From Streptomyces sp. CB01635 (GTDB lineage: Bacteria; Actinomycetota; Actinomycetes; Streptomycetales; Streptomycetaceae): a DNA stretch of 64,000 nt. The position numbers and the translations under genes are program-made. The notes beneath the pieces are model-generated. The model was not told the origin of the DNA, did no database searches, and saw nothing but the letters and a program-made list of their open reading frames with translations. Location: the NCBI RefSeq assembly GCF_002803065.1, contig NZ_NNBL01000002.1, forward strand, positions 310,001 through 374,000, in the 5' to 3' direction. Numbering within the stretch: the stretch's first letter is position 1; every line of letters starts with the position of its first letter. Below, piece after piece: positions 1 through 8,170 of this stretch.

Positions 1-177
1 CCGTTCAGGGCGGAGCTGGAACGTACCCTCGGCGTCGACCCGTACGGGCACGGGTCCCTCCCCATCGGCCGGTGGGCGGACCGCAGGGAGGCGACCGTGC
101 GCGGCGTCATCGTCCGGTACTACGTCTCCGGGTCGATCCTGGTCGTGACGGTGGTGCGGCTGATCCCGGAGCCGTGA
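1..177 (+). CDS. C-terminal end of a small hypothetical protein (5' truncated by window)
   Basis: Frame 1 is open from the first base and ends with TGA at 175-177, giving the last 58 residues of a protein whose start lies outside the window. The tail carries an alternating hydrophobic stretch (VIVRYYVSGSILVVTVV) that would form two beta strands. Such a basic-strand-then-Val-rich-strand ending is seen in small RelE/ParE-fold proteins, but this is only a resemblance; no antitoxin partner is visible and I do not assign a function. The downstream gene is on the opposite strand, so this gene is the last of whatever unit it belongs to. Confidence 0.55.
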   Translation, partial: PFRAELERTLGVDPYGHGSLPIGRWADRREATVRGVIVRYYVSGSILVVTVVRLIPEP

Positions 178-347
178 GACGGGTCGGCCCTGGCGCTGTT
201 CGCGCAGCACCTCGTGCAGCGGCTGCGTGGCGCGCCTGCAGTATTCCTGGACCGCCCAGCCTCCGCCTGGGGTCATGTCCATCGCCCCAGCCTCGAGGGT
301 CGCGGGCCCGTCTGCCACCCGTGTGCGCGGCTCCGGACAGCGGCCCG

Positions 348-1379
348 TCACAGGTACGCCGGAGACACCGCCGCCTTGGTGAGGCGGTGCGGGGCTCCCG
401 TGCCGTCCGCCGGGACGGTGTAGAGGTCCGCGCCGTAGTCGCCCGGCAGCGCGTACGTCAGGGTGTGCGCGTCGCTCCAGACCGCCTGGTCGTCCACGCT
501 GCGGGTCTCCGCCAGGGGCGTCTCGCGGAGCGTGCGCAGGTCGAGTACGTACAGCCGCCAAGGGGCGTCCGCCGAAAGGCCCTTCACGCGCTTCTTGTAC
601 GCGATGCGGGTGCCGTCGGGGGAGAGGGACGGGCACTCGACGTTCTGGTGGACGGTGGTCAGCGTGCGGGTGCGCAGATCACCCCGTACCAGGTAGGTCT
701 TCCCGTGCGTCGCGAGCGTCGCGTAGAAGTGGCGGTCGTCCGCCGCGAACGTGATGCCCCAGAAGTTGATGTCCGCCGCGCGGTAGGTCCGGCCGTCCTT
801 GACGACCCGGAAGTCCTCGAGCGTCGGCGTGAGGTGACCCGTGCGGGTGTCCACGATCGCCGCCCGCGTCGAGAAGTTCGTGCCCGCGTAGCTGTCGCCG
901 CCCACGAACACCGTCCACGCCGCGTACCGCCCGCTCGGCGAGACGCGGGCGCGGGACGGGATGCCCGGCAGCGCGTAGCGGGCCTTCTCCTCGAGCCGCG
1001 AGTCCAGGACGCGCGCCGTGTACGTGTCCTGCATCGCGCCCCGCTCGGCCCGCAGACAGATGGCCGTGCCCGAAGAGGCGTAGAAACGAAGGCACTTGAC
1101 GCCCGACGCGGTGCGGGGCGCGTCCGGGCGGCCCGCCGGGACCGTGGTGAGCTCGTCGCGGTGGGGGCCCCACGCCATGTTGCGGAAGACGAGACGGCGG
1201 GGAGCCTCGGTGGCCTCGGTCGGCAGGGTCACCCGGCCCGCAGTGACCCTCGGGCCGCCCGCGTGCGCCTCGTTCCTGCGGTCGGCGCGCGCCGCCGCCT
1301 GCAGGATGGAGGCCGTCGCGACGGCCGCCAGAGCGACGACCGCGGCGACGAGGACGAGCAGCCTGTTACGTGTCGTCAT
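348..1379 (-). CDS. TolB-like beta-propeller protein, membrane-anchored or secreted
   Basis: 343 residues. An N-terminal hydrophobic segment (about residues 6-28, LLVLVAAVVALAAVATASIL) serves as signal peptide or anchor. The rest reads as a WD40/TolB-type propeller with repeated blade motifs such as 'SPSGRYAAW' and 'SLSPDGTRIAY', and strands ending in 'LYVLDLRT' and 'LYTVPADG'. Its start ATG overlaps the stop of the upstream MFS gene (ATGA at 1376-1379), so the two are translationally coupled and probably act together at the membrane. The exact ligand is unknown. The longer frame extending to 1838 is the shadow of the MFS gene and was not used. Confidence 0.8.
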   Translation of the reverse strand: MTTRNRLLVLVAAVVALAAVATASILQAAARADRRNEAHAGGPRVTAGRVTLPTEATEAPRRLVFRNMAWGPHRDELTTVPAGRPDAPRTASGVKCLRFYASSGTAICLRAERGAMQDTYTARVLDSRLEEKARYALPGIPSRARVSPSGRYAAWTVFVGGDSYAGTNFSTRAAIVDTRTGHLTPTLEDFRVVKDGRTYRAADINFWGITFAADDRHFYATLATHGKTYLVRGDLRTRTLTTVHQNVECPSLSPDGTRIAYKKRVKGLSADAPWRLYVLDLRTLRETPLAETRSVDDQAVWSDAHTLTYALPGDYGADLYTVPADGTGAPHRLTKAAVSPAYL

Positions 1380-2680
1380 GCGGGTACTACCTCCGCGGGG
1401 GTGGGGGCTTCGGGCCGGAAGGCGTACGCCACCGCCGCGCCCGCCGACAGCGCCACCGTGGCCGCGCCCAGAGCCGTGCGGTCGCCCCACGCCGTCCAGG
1501 CGGCGCCGAAGCCGATCGAGCAGACGAAGCGCGCCAGCGCCTGGCCCGTCTGGACGACGGCGAGCCCCGACGAGCGCAGCTCCTGGGGGATGGCGGTGGA
1601 GGCAGCGGCCATCAGGACGCCGTCCGTCGCCGCGTAGAAGCAGCCGTGCAGCGCCAGGACCGCGTACGGCAGGGCGGAGCCGTGCCACGGCGAGAGCAGC
1701 AGGCCGTACGCGGCGAGGAGCGCGGCGTGGCCGCAGAGGAACACGCGCCAGCTGCCGACGCGGTCCGCGAGCCGGCCCAGGGGCGCGGCCAGGAGCAGGA
1801 AAGCGGCCGCCGTGCCCAGGGGGAGCAGCGCGAACCACTGGTCGGGGACGCCCAGGCGGCGCTGGAGGAGCAGATAGACGAAGGAGTCGCTGACCGTGGC
1901 CAGGCCGAGGAGCAGGGCGCAGACCGTGGTGCGCCGGACCTCTCGGCGGCGCAGGAGCGCGAGCGCGGACCGGAAGGTGGGGCGCGGGGGTGCGGGGTGG
2001 CTGCCCTTGGCGGTCTTGTTGGCGGTCTCCTGGGCGGCTTCGTGCCGGCGGGGGACGAACAGGAGCAGGACCAGTACGCCCAGTGCCGCGACGCAGAAGC
2101 TGACGGTGAAGACCGCGTCGTAGCCGTCCGTCGTCGCGCGCAGGATCAGGAAGGCCGCGAGGGGGCCGAGGAGGGCGCCCGTCGTGTCCATCGCCCGGTG
2201 CACGCCGAAGGCTCTGCCGCGGGTGGCCGGGGTGCTGCTCAGGGAGATCAGGGCGTCCCGCGGCGCCGTGCGCAGGCCCTTGCCCGTGCGGTCGGCCGCC
2301 AGGACCATGCCGATCGTGGGGAGGGTGGCGGCCAGCAGGAGCAGGGGTTTGCAGAGCGCCGAGAGTCCGTAGCCGAACAGGGCGACCGTCTTGTGGCGGC
2401 CGCCTCCCCGGTCCGCGAAGTGGCCGCCGACGAGACGGACCAGCGCCGAGAAGCCGTTGTAGACGCCGTCCAGGAGGCCGAAGCCGAGGGGCGAGAGGCC
2501 GAGTCCCGCGACGAGGTAGAGCGGCAGGACCGCCGTGACCATCTCGGACGAGACGTCGGTGATGAGGCTGACCGAGCCGAGGGCCAGGACCGTGGGGGCG
2601 ACCGCGGTGCCGCGCCGCCCGGCCGGTGGCCGGGCGGCGGGTTCCGCGGATGCCGCAGCGCGGCTGTCCGCTACGTACAT
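1376..2680 (-). CDS. MFS transporter
   Basis: 434 residues with about 12 hydrophobic segments, typical length for a major facilitator exporter. The N-terminal part has the MFS-like pattern 'SLITDVSSEMVTAVLPLYLV' followed by 'GFGLLDGVYNGFSALVRLVGGHFAD', containing the loop 2-3 'G-x-x-x-D-R/K-x-G' type motif (GGHFADRGGGRHK). The chosen ATG at 2680 lies two bases after the upstream phosphoesterase stop (2682-2684), implying coupling; the longer in-frame extension to 2806 would overlap that gene and is low-complexity. Downstream it overlaps the TolB-like gene by four bases. Substrate cannot be told from sequence. Confidence 0.85.
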   Translation of the reverse strand: MYVADSRAAASAEPAARPPAGRRGTAVAPTVLALGSVSLITDVSSEMVTAVLPLYLVAGLGLSPLGFGLLDGVYNGFSALVRLVGGHFADRGGGRHKTVALFGYGLSALCKPLLLLAATLPTIGMVLAADRTGKGLRTAPRDALISLSSTPATRGRAFGVHRAMDTTGALLGPLAAFLILRATTDGYDAVFTVSFCVAALGVLVLLLFVPRRHEAAQETANKTAKGSHPAPPRPTFRSALALLRRREVRRTTVCALLLGLATVSDSFVYLLLQRRLGVPDQWFALLPLGTAAAFLLLAAPLGRLADRVGSWRVFLCGHAALLAAYGLLLSPWHGSALPYAVLALHGCFYAATDGVLMAAASTAIPQELRSSGLAVVQTGQALARFVCSIGFGAAWTAWGDRTALGAATVALSAGAAVAYAFRPEAPTPAEVVPA

Positions 2681-2681
2681 G

Positions 2682-3569
2682 TCAGGACGCCCAGATGCCC
2701 GTGATGTCCTTGCCGGACGCCGCGTTGCCCGCGTGCGGGAGGCCGTGCATGTCCTCGATGGTGCGCAGGACGTCGTAGTGGTTGTAGGTGGTCGCCGAGG
2801 TGGCACCCGGGGTGACCTGCTGGCCGTAGAGGACCGTCGGGATCTTGTTGCCGGCCAGACGGTTGTCCTCGTCGAAGGTGACGACGAGGAGGCTGTTGTG
2901 CGCCTTCGCCCAGTTCGCGTAGGCGGACAGGTTGTTCTTCAGCCAGGTGTCACCGGTCGACACCGAGCAGTCGTGCATGTCGCTGCACAGGTCGGGGACC
3001 ACGAAGGAGACCTGGGGGAGCGTCGAGTAGTCCGAGGGGAACTGCGCGAACGTCTTCGCCGTGGAGGTGGGAACGTTGCTGAACCCGAACCACGGGTTGT
3101 GCTTGCGGGCGTAGTCGCCGGACGAGCAGGTGGTCGAACCCTGGCTCGGCAGGCCCTCGTTGTAGCTGCCCCAGGTCTTGCCGGCGGCGATCAGCTCGGA
3201 GGCCAGGTTGGGCTGCGAGGAGAAGCCCGGCGTATAGCAGCTGTCGTCCGTGATGCCCTGCGTGGCGCCCGAGAACAGCGCGAAGTAGTTCGGCTGGCTC
3301 GGGTGCGTCAGCGCGTACGACGCCGAGAGGCTCGCGCCGTTCGTCTTCAGGCTGTTGATGTACGGGGCGCTGGAGGAGCCGATCACCTGGTTGTAGGCGT
3401 GGTTCTCGAAGACCACGACCACGGTGTGGTCCGGGGTGGGGACGCCCGCCGCGGCCTGCGCGGACGAGCCGCCCACGCCGGACCAGAGCGCGACCGCGGT
3501 GGCGGTCAGGGCGAAGGCCGAAGCGAGCGCCGCGGTGCGGCCGCGTCGGAACAATGATCTGCCAGGCAC
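2682..3569 (-). CDS. secreted phosphoesterase (acid phosphatase / phospholipase C-like family)
   Basis: 295 residues from a GTG start at 3567-3569, preceded by GGAGG six bases upstream; the ORF extends further upstream but without support. The N-terminus has twin arginines and a hydrophobic core ending in 'SAQAAAG', a signal peptide. The mature part begins 'HTVVVVFENHAYNQVIG', then 'PYINSL' and 'HPSQPNYFALFSG', and near the end 'LLVVTFDED': these are the metal-ligand blocks of the phosphoesterase family (PF04185-type, alkaline-phosphatase-like fold). It is probably extracellular and frees phosphate from organic esters. First gene of a three-gene minus-strand unit with the MFS and beta-propeller genes. 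Confidence 0.82.
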   Translation of the reverse strand: MPGRSLFRRGRTAALASAFALTATAVALWSGVGGSSAQAAAGVPTPDHTVVVVFENHAYNQVIGSSSAPYINSLKTNGASLSASYALTHPSQPNYFALFSGATQGITDDSCYTPGFSSQPNLASELIAAGKTWGSYNEGLPSQGSTTCSSGDYARKHNPWFGFSNVPTSTAKTFAQFPSDYSTLPQVSFVVPDLCSDMHDCSVSTGDTWLKNNLSAYANWAKAHNSLLVVTFDEDNRLAGNKIPTVLYGQQVTPGATSATTYNHYDVLRTIEDMHGLPHAGNAASGKDITGIWAS

Positions 3570-3667
3570 GTGAGACCTCCGGTGGGGGGAGACGGCGGCG
3601 GTGCGGCTAGAGCATGCACACGCCAAGATGCCCCCGCCCCACGCAGATGTGAAGGGCGGGTGAACCC

Positions 3668-4099
3668 TCAGCGCTCCGAGAGCGGAGCCGGCGCCTCTTG
3701 CACGATCCATCCGTTGCCGTCCGGGTCGGTGAAGAACATGAACGAGTTCCACAGCTCGCCGGGCCCGTCCTCCCAGCCGGTGACATCCGCGTGCTGCACC
3801 CGACTCACGTCCACGCCCCGTTCGACCAGTTCGGCGCGCGCCGCGACGATGTCCGTCACGCACATCTGCAGGCCCGTGAGGGACCCCGGAGCCATCGGCC
3901 GCTGTCCCGGAGGGCCCGGCAGGCCCTGCGTCAGGGTGATCGAACAGCGCGAGCCCGGTGGCGTCAGCTGCACGATGCGGATGCCCTCCGTGACCACCTG
4001 GTCCACGTCGACCTTGAAGCCGAGTTGCTTCGCGTAGAAGTCCTTCGCCCGGTCGACGTCCGTGACGGGCACGACGATCACTTCGAGGGTCCAGTCCAT
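3668..4099 (-). CDS. VOC family protein (glyoxalase/bleomycin-resistance fold)
   Basis: 143 residues from ATG 4099, which has AAAGGGAG just upstream. The sequence opens 'MDWTLEVIVVPVTDVDRAKDFYAKQLGFKVD' and closes 'FMFFTDPDGNGWIVQE', the paired beta-alpha-beta modules of the vicinal-oxygen-chelate superfamily (metal-binding candidates Glu/His in the strands). The specific substrate is unknown. The reading frame stays open upstream to 4294, where it encodes the start of an unrelated protein (see the remnant at 4100-4294), so a 208-residue fusion could also be made. Confidence 0.82.
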   Translation of the reverse strand: MDWTLEVIVVPVTDVDRAKDFYAKQLGFKVDVDQVVTEGIRIVQLTPPGSRCSITLTQGLPGPPGQRPMAPGSLTGLQMCVTDIVAARAELVERGVDVSRVQHADVTGWEDGPGELWNSFMFFTDPDGNGWIVQEAPAPLSER

Positions 4100-4294
4100 G
4101 GGTGCTCCCTTTCCGGCTGAGTTCTGCGACTGCGCAACGGTGTGGCATGGGGGGCGCCCGTCCGGCCGTACCGTCGAGATCCGGAACAGCTCGGCCGCGG
4201 CGACCTTCTCCCCGGCCTCGGCCCAGGGGAGCGTCGTGGCCGACGCGTCGCTGTACCGGCTGTCCACCTCGGCCAGGGGCTCCGCGTCCGTCAT
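4100..4294 (-). pseudogene. N-terminal stump of a pyridoxamine 5'-phosphate oxidase-family gene, in frame with the VOC gene
   Basis: The 65 codons from ATG 4294 read 'LDSRYSD'-like ('VDSRYSDASATTLPWAEA') and then 'AAAELFRISTVRPDGRPPCH'. The 'AEL-x-x-x-STVRPDGRP' block is the first beta strand and turn of actinobacterial PPOX-fold flavin proteins, which normally continue for another 100 or more residues with FMN-binding strands. Here it stops after that strand and runs straight into the VOC start. I infer a deletion that removed most of the PPOX gene and left its start, ribosome binding region and probably promoter in front of the VOC gene. Confidence 0.6.
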
Positions 4295-4411
4295 GATCCG
4301 CCTCTCGCTCTCCCGATGCTCCCGTCAAAGGGCAGACCGCGCACGCGGGCGGAACTCACCGGCGAAGCCTTAGGCTCTGGACCAGTGCGTGATCGAACAG
4401 GAGGCCGTGCG

Positions 4412-7405
4412 ATGTCGGTGCCGCAAGGGCGCAGGAGCAGTACGTTCACGCGGCTGCTGCGGCACGGTTTCACGGATCCCTCCGCCGCCGAGCGGCTCCT
4501 GGACGTGCCGGGCCTGTCGGCCGTGCGCTCCGATCCGATGCTTCTCGACGCCCTCGGCGCCACCGCCGACCCCGATCTGGCCCTCCTCGGTCTGGTCCGG
4601 CTCGTCGAGGCGCAGGCCGGTGACCCCGAGCGCCGGGAGCTCCTCGACACGCTCATCACGGCCAAGCCGCTGCGCGACCGGCTCCTCGGTGTCCTCGGCG
4701 CGTCCGAGGCGCTCGCCGACCATCTGGCCCGGCATCCGCTGGACTGGCAGGCCCTCGTCACCTACGAGCCGTCCGACCTGCACCCCGGTGTGGTGGAGTT
4801 CCAGCGGGGTCTGGCGGACGCTGTCGACCCGAACGCCCTGCGGGTCGGCTACCGGCGCTGCCTCCTGTCGATCGCCGCCCGTGACGTGTGCGGGACGACC
4901 GACATCGCGCAGACCGCGGCCGAACTCGCCGACCTGGCCACGGCCACCCTGCGCGCGGCCCTCGCCATGGCGGAGGCGGACGCGCCCGGGGACGCCGCGC
5001 TGTGCAGGCTCGCCGTCATCGCGATGGGCAAGTGCGGCGGACACGAACTCAACTACGTGTCCGACGTGGACGTCATCTTCGTCGGCGAGGCCGTCGAGGG
5101 CGCCGACGAGGGCAAGGCGATCCAGGCCGCCACCCGGCTCGCCTCGCACATGATGCGGATCTGCTCCGACACGACCGTCGAGGGCACGATCTGGCCCGTC
5201 GACGCCAACCTGCGCCCCGAGGGACGCAACGGCCCCCTCGTGCGGACCCTCTCCTCGCATCTCGCCTACTACCAGCGGTGGGCCAAGACCTGGGAGTTCC
5301 AGGCGCTGCTCAAGGCGCGGCCCGTCGCCGGCGACCTCGAACTCGGCGACGCGTACATCAGGACGCTCTCGCCCCTCGTCTGGCAGGCCGCCGAGCGCGA
5401 GAACTTCGTGCCCGACGTGCAGAAGATGCGCAAGCGCGTCGTCGAGAACATCCCCGCCGGCGAGGTCGACCGGGAGCTGAAGCTGGGGCCCGGCGGGCTC
5501 AGGGACGTCGAATTCGCCGTACAGCTCCTGCAGTTGGTGCACGGCAGGGCCGACCTCTCGCTGCGCAGCGGCACCACCCTGGACGCGCTGGCCGCACTCG
5601 CCGACGGCGGGTACGTGGGACGGGTCGACGCCGTCCAGCTCGACGACGCCTACCGTTTCCTGCGCACCCTCGAACACCGCATCCAGCTCTACAAGCTGAG
5701 GCGCACGCACCTCGTCCCCGAGGGCGACGCGGACCTGCGGCGCATCGGTCGGTCGATGGGCATGCGGACCGAGCCGATCACCGAACTCCACCGCGCCTGG
5801 CGCCGCCACACCTCGGTTGTGCGCCGTCTGCACGAGAAGCTCTTCTACCGGCCGCTGCTCGACGCCGTGGCCCAACTCGCCTCCGGCGAGTCCAGGCTGA
5901 GCACCGAGGCCGCGCGCGAACGGCTCGTGGCCCTCGGCTACCACGACCCGACCGCCGCGCTGCGCCATCTGGAGGCGCTGGCCTCCGGCGTGACCCGCAA
6001 GGCGGCGATCCAGCGGACGCTGCTCCCGGTGCTCCTCGGCTGGTTCGCCGACTCCGCCGACCCGGACGCCGGACTGCTCAACTTCCGCAAGGTGTCCGAC
6101 GCGCTCGGCAAGACGCCCTGGTACCTGCGGCTGCTGCGGGACGAGGGCGCGGCGGCGGAGAACCTCGCCCGGGTGCTCTCGGCCGGCCGGCTCGCCCCCG
6201 ATCTGCTGATGCGCGCACCGGAGGCCGTCGCCCTGCTCGGCGACCAGCAGGGCCTCGAACCGCGCGGGCACGCCCAGTTGGAGCAGGAGGTGCTCGCCGC
6301 GGTCGGCCGCGCGGACGGCGCCGAGCAGGCCGTCGCCGCGGCCCGTGGCGTACGGCGGCGTGAGCTGTTCCGTACGTCGGCCGCCGACATCATCGCCTCG
6401 TACGGCACCGAGGACACGCCCGCCGAGGCCGACCAGGGCGCGCTCGTGGACCGCGTCGGCGGGGCGGTCTCCGACATCACGGCCGCGACCCTCGCCGGGA
6501 CACTGCGGGCCGTCGTGCGCGAGGGGTGGGGCGACGAGCTGCCCACCCGGTTCGCCGTCATCGCCATGGGGCGGTTCGGCGGGCACGAGCTCGGCTACGG
6601 GTCGGACGCCGACGTGCTGTTCGTGCACGAGCCGCGCGAGGGCGTCGGCGACCAGGAGGCGGCGAAGGCCGCGAACCGCGTCGTGTCCGAGATGCGGCGG
6701 CTGCTCGCCCTGCCGAGCGCGGATCCGCCGCTCCTCATCGACGCGGACCTGCGGCCCGAGGGCAAGTCGGGGCCGCTCGTGCGCACCCTCAAGTCCTATG
6801 ACGCGTACTACCGCCGCTGGTCCCTGGTGTGGGAGTCGCAGGCACTCCTGCGGGCCGAACCGGTCGCGGGCGACCTGGACCTGGGGCGGCGCTTCATCGA
6901 TCTCATCGACCCGCTGCGGTTCCCCGCGGAGGGCCTCGGAGAGGACGCCGTGCGCGAGATCCGGCGGCTCAAGGCGCGCATGGAGTCCGAGCGGCTGCCG
7001 CGCGGCGCCGATCCGACGCTGCACACGAAGCTGGGCCGCGGCGGGCTCTCCGACGTCGAGTGGACCGTCCAGCTCCTCCAGCTCCAGCACGGGTGGGCGG
7101 AGCCGGGACTGCGCACGACCCGTACGCGGCAGGCGCTCGCCGCGGCATGCGCGGCGGAGCTGATCCCGGGCGAGGAGGCTGCGATCCTCGACGAGGCGTG
7201 GATCCTCGCGTCCCGCGTGCGCGGCGCGGTCATGCTGGTCCGCGGCCGCCCGGGCGACACGTTCCCGTCCGACGGGCGTGAACTGGCGGCGGTGGGACGG
7301 TACTTGGGCTACGACCCCGGCCACGTCGGCGACATGCTGGAGGACTACCGCCGCATGACGCGCCGGGCGCGCGCGGTGATGGAGGAGCGCTTCTACGGGG
7401 CGTAG
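4412..7405 (+). CDS. glnE: bifunctional glutamine synthetase adenylyltransferase/deadenylase GlnE
   Basis: 997 residues. ATG 4412 is preceded by AGGAGG with seven bases spacing. The protein is two homologous nucleotidyltransferase halves: the N-terminal one (deadenylylation) has 'MGKCGGHELNYVSDVDVIFV' around residue 205, the C-terminal one (adenylylation) has 'MGRFGGHELGYGSDADVLFV' around residue 719, each with the G-G-x-E-L and D-x-D metal motifs, followed by 'DANLRPEGRNGPLVRT' and 'DADLRPEGKSGPLVRT'. Established role: adds AMP to, or removes it from, the conserved tyrosine of type I glutamine synthetase; its target glnA with Tyr397 is in this window (49552-50961). Length fits the family. 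Transcribed alone, divergent from the PPOX remnant. Confidence 0.97.
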   Translation: MSVPQGRRSSTFTRLLRHGFTDPSAAERLLDVPGLSAVRSDPMLLDALGATADPDLALLGLVRLVEAQAGDPERRELLDTLITAKPLRDRLLGVLGASEALADHLARHPLDWQALVTYEPSDLHPGVVEFQRGLADAVDPNALRVGYRRCLLSIAARDVCGTTDIAQTAAELADLATATLRAALAMAEADAPGDAALCRLAVIAMGKCGGHELNYVSDVDVIFVGEAVEGADEGKAIQAATRLASHMMRICSDTTVEGTIWPVDANLRPEGRNGPLVRTLSSHLAYYQRWAKTWEFQALLKARPVAGDLELGDAYIRTLSPLVWQAAERENFVPDVQKMRKRVVENIPAGEVDRELKLGPGGLRDVEFAVQLLQLVHGRADLSLRSGTTLDALAALADGGYVGRVDAVQLDDAYRFLRTLEHRIQLYKLRRTHLVPEGDADLRRIGRSMGMRTEPITELHRAWRRHTSVVRRLHEKLFYRPLLDAVAQLASGESRLSTEAARERLVALGYHDPTAALRHLEALASGVTRKAAIQRTLLPVLLGWFADSADPDAGLLNFRKVSDALGKTPWYLRLLRDEGAAAENLARVLSAGRLAPDLLMRAPEAVALLGDQQGLEPRGHAQLEQEVLAAVGRADGAEQAVAAARGVRRRELFRTSAADIIASYGTEDTPAEADQGALVDRVGGAVSDITAATLAGTLRAVVREGWGDELPTRFAVIAMGRFGGHELGYGSDADVLFVHEPREGVGDQEAAKAANRVVSEMRRLLALPSADPPLLIDADLRPEGKSGPLVRTLKSYDAYYRRWSLVWESQALLRAEPVAGDLDLGRRFIDLIDPLRFPAEGLGEDAVREIRRLKARMESERLPRGADPTLHTKLGRGGLSDVEWTVQLLQLQHGWAEPGLRTTRTRQALAAACAAELIPGEEAAILDEAWILASRVRGAVMLVRGRPGDTFPSDGRELAAVGRYLGYDPGHVGDMLEDYRRMTRRARAVMEERFYGA

Positions 7406-7415
7406 GCCCGGAGAG

Positions 7416-8024
7416 TCACCCGGCCATCGCGGACACGTGGGCGAGGAACCCGGTCAGGGCCAGTTCGAACGCCGCGTCGGCGCGGCCCGCGCCCATCGCG
7501 GCCAGGGCCGCCGCCAGGCGTGGCGTCGCCGTCTCGTCGGCCAGTTCCCACATCGCCTCCGGCGCCGCCATGTCCAGGGCGGAGCCCAGTACGACGTTCT
7601 CCAGGCCGATGATCACCGGCATCACGTCCGGCAGGGCGAACCCGGCGTCGAGCAGGAGCCCGGCCGCGAGCTCGTACTGGTCGAGGACCCGCTGGGCCCG
7701 CACGGGTGACGTAGTGAGCAGCGGGATCGCCTTGGGGTGGGCGGCGAAGGCGGCCCGGTAGGAGCGGGCCCAGTCCGCGAGGGCCTCGGCCCACGGCCGC
7801 TCGCCGCCGGTGAGCGTCGCCGGGTCGATCGCGACGGCGACCCGCTCGCGCAGCAGCTCCACGATCCCGTCCCGGCCGTCCACATGGTGATACACGGATC
7901 CCGTCTGGACCCCGAGCCGCTTGGCGATCCGCGGCACGCTGAAGTCGCCCTGCTCGTCGACGAGTTCGAGCGCGGTCGTGGTGATCCGCTCCCTGTCCAG
8001 CAGCGGCTTGCTCGGCCGTCCCAT
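7416..8024 (-). CDS. TetR-family transcriptional regulator
   Basis: 202 residues from ATG 8024 with GGGGAGC upstream. The N-terminus 'RERITTTALELVDEQGDFSVPRIAKRLGVQTGSVYHHVDGRDGIVELLRE' is a TetR helix-turn-helix; the remainder is an all-helical ligand domain of the TetR_C type. It is divergent from the APC permease/amidohydrolase pair, with a 25-bp near-palindrome at 8080-8104 between them, so it most likely represses that pair and itself, with the permease substrate or its breakdown product as inducer (inference). Its 3' end lies ten bases from the glnE stop, convergent and without a clear terminator. Confidence 0.88.
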   Translation of the reverse strand: MGRPSKPLLDRERITTTALELVDEQGDFSVPRIAKRLGVQTGSVYHHVDGRDGIVELLRERVAVAIDPATLTGGERPWAEALADWARSYRAAFAAHPKAIPLLTTSPVRAQRVLDQYELAAGLLLDAGFALPDVMPVIIGLENVVLGSALDMAAPEAMWELADETATPRLAAALAAMGAGRADAAFELALTGFLAHVSAMAG

Positions 8025-8079
8025 CGTGCGCTCCCCGAATCTGAGGTCTTCCCGAATGCCCAAAGGGAGGCTACATTGC

Positions 8080-8104
8080 CGAAACCGAAAGCCTTTAGGT
8101 TTCG
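8080..8104. promoter_or_regulatory. candidate TetR operator, 25-bp near-perfect palindrome
   Basis: The arms are CGAAACC (8080-8086) and GGTTTCG (8098-8104), and the inner bases AAAG/CTTT also pair around a central C at 8092. Eleven of twelve base pairs match; only the G8087/A8097 pair fails. It lies 56 bases before the TetR start and 67 before the permease start, and is AT-richer than its surroundings. Size and position suit a TetR dimer or dimer-pair operator. Confidence 0.65.
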
Positions 8105-8170
8105 CTTCCCGGCCACGGGGCGACGCCTCCGGGACCCCCGTCCCCCGCCGCCAGAAGGGCTTCCTTCCCC

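Noticed and set aside
4370..7324. 984-residue open frame on the minus strand opposite glnE
   Set aside because: High-GC antisense shadow: the composition (Arg, Gly, Val, His, Gln-rich) mirrors glnE codons and no domain or ribosome binding site is seen.
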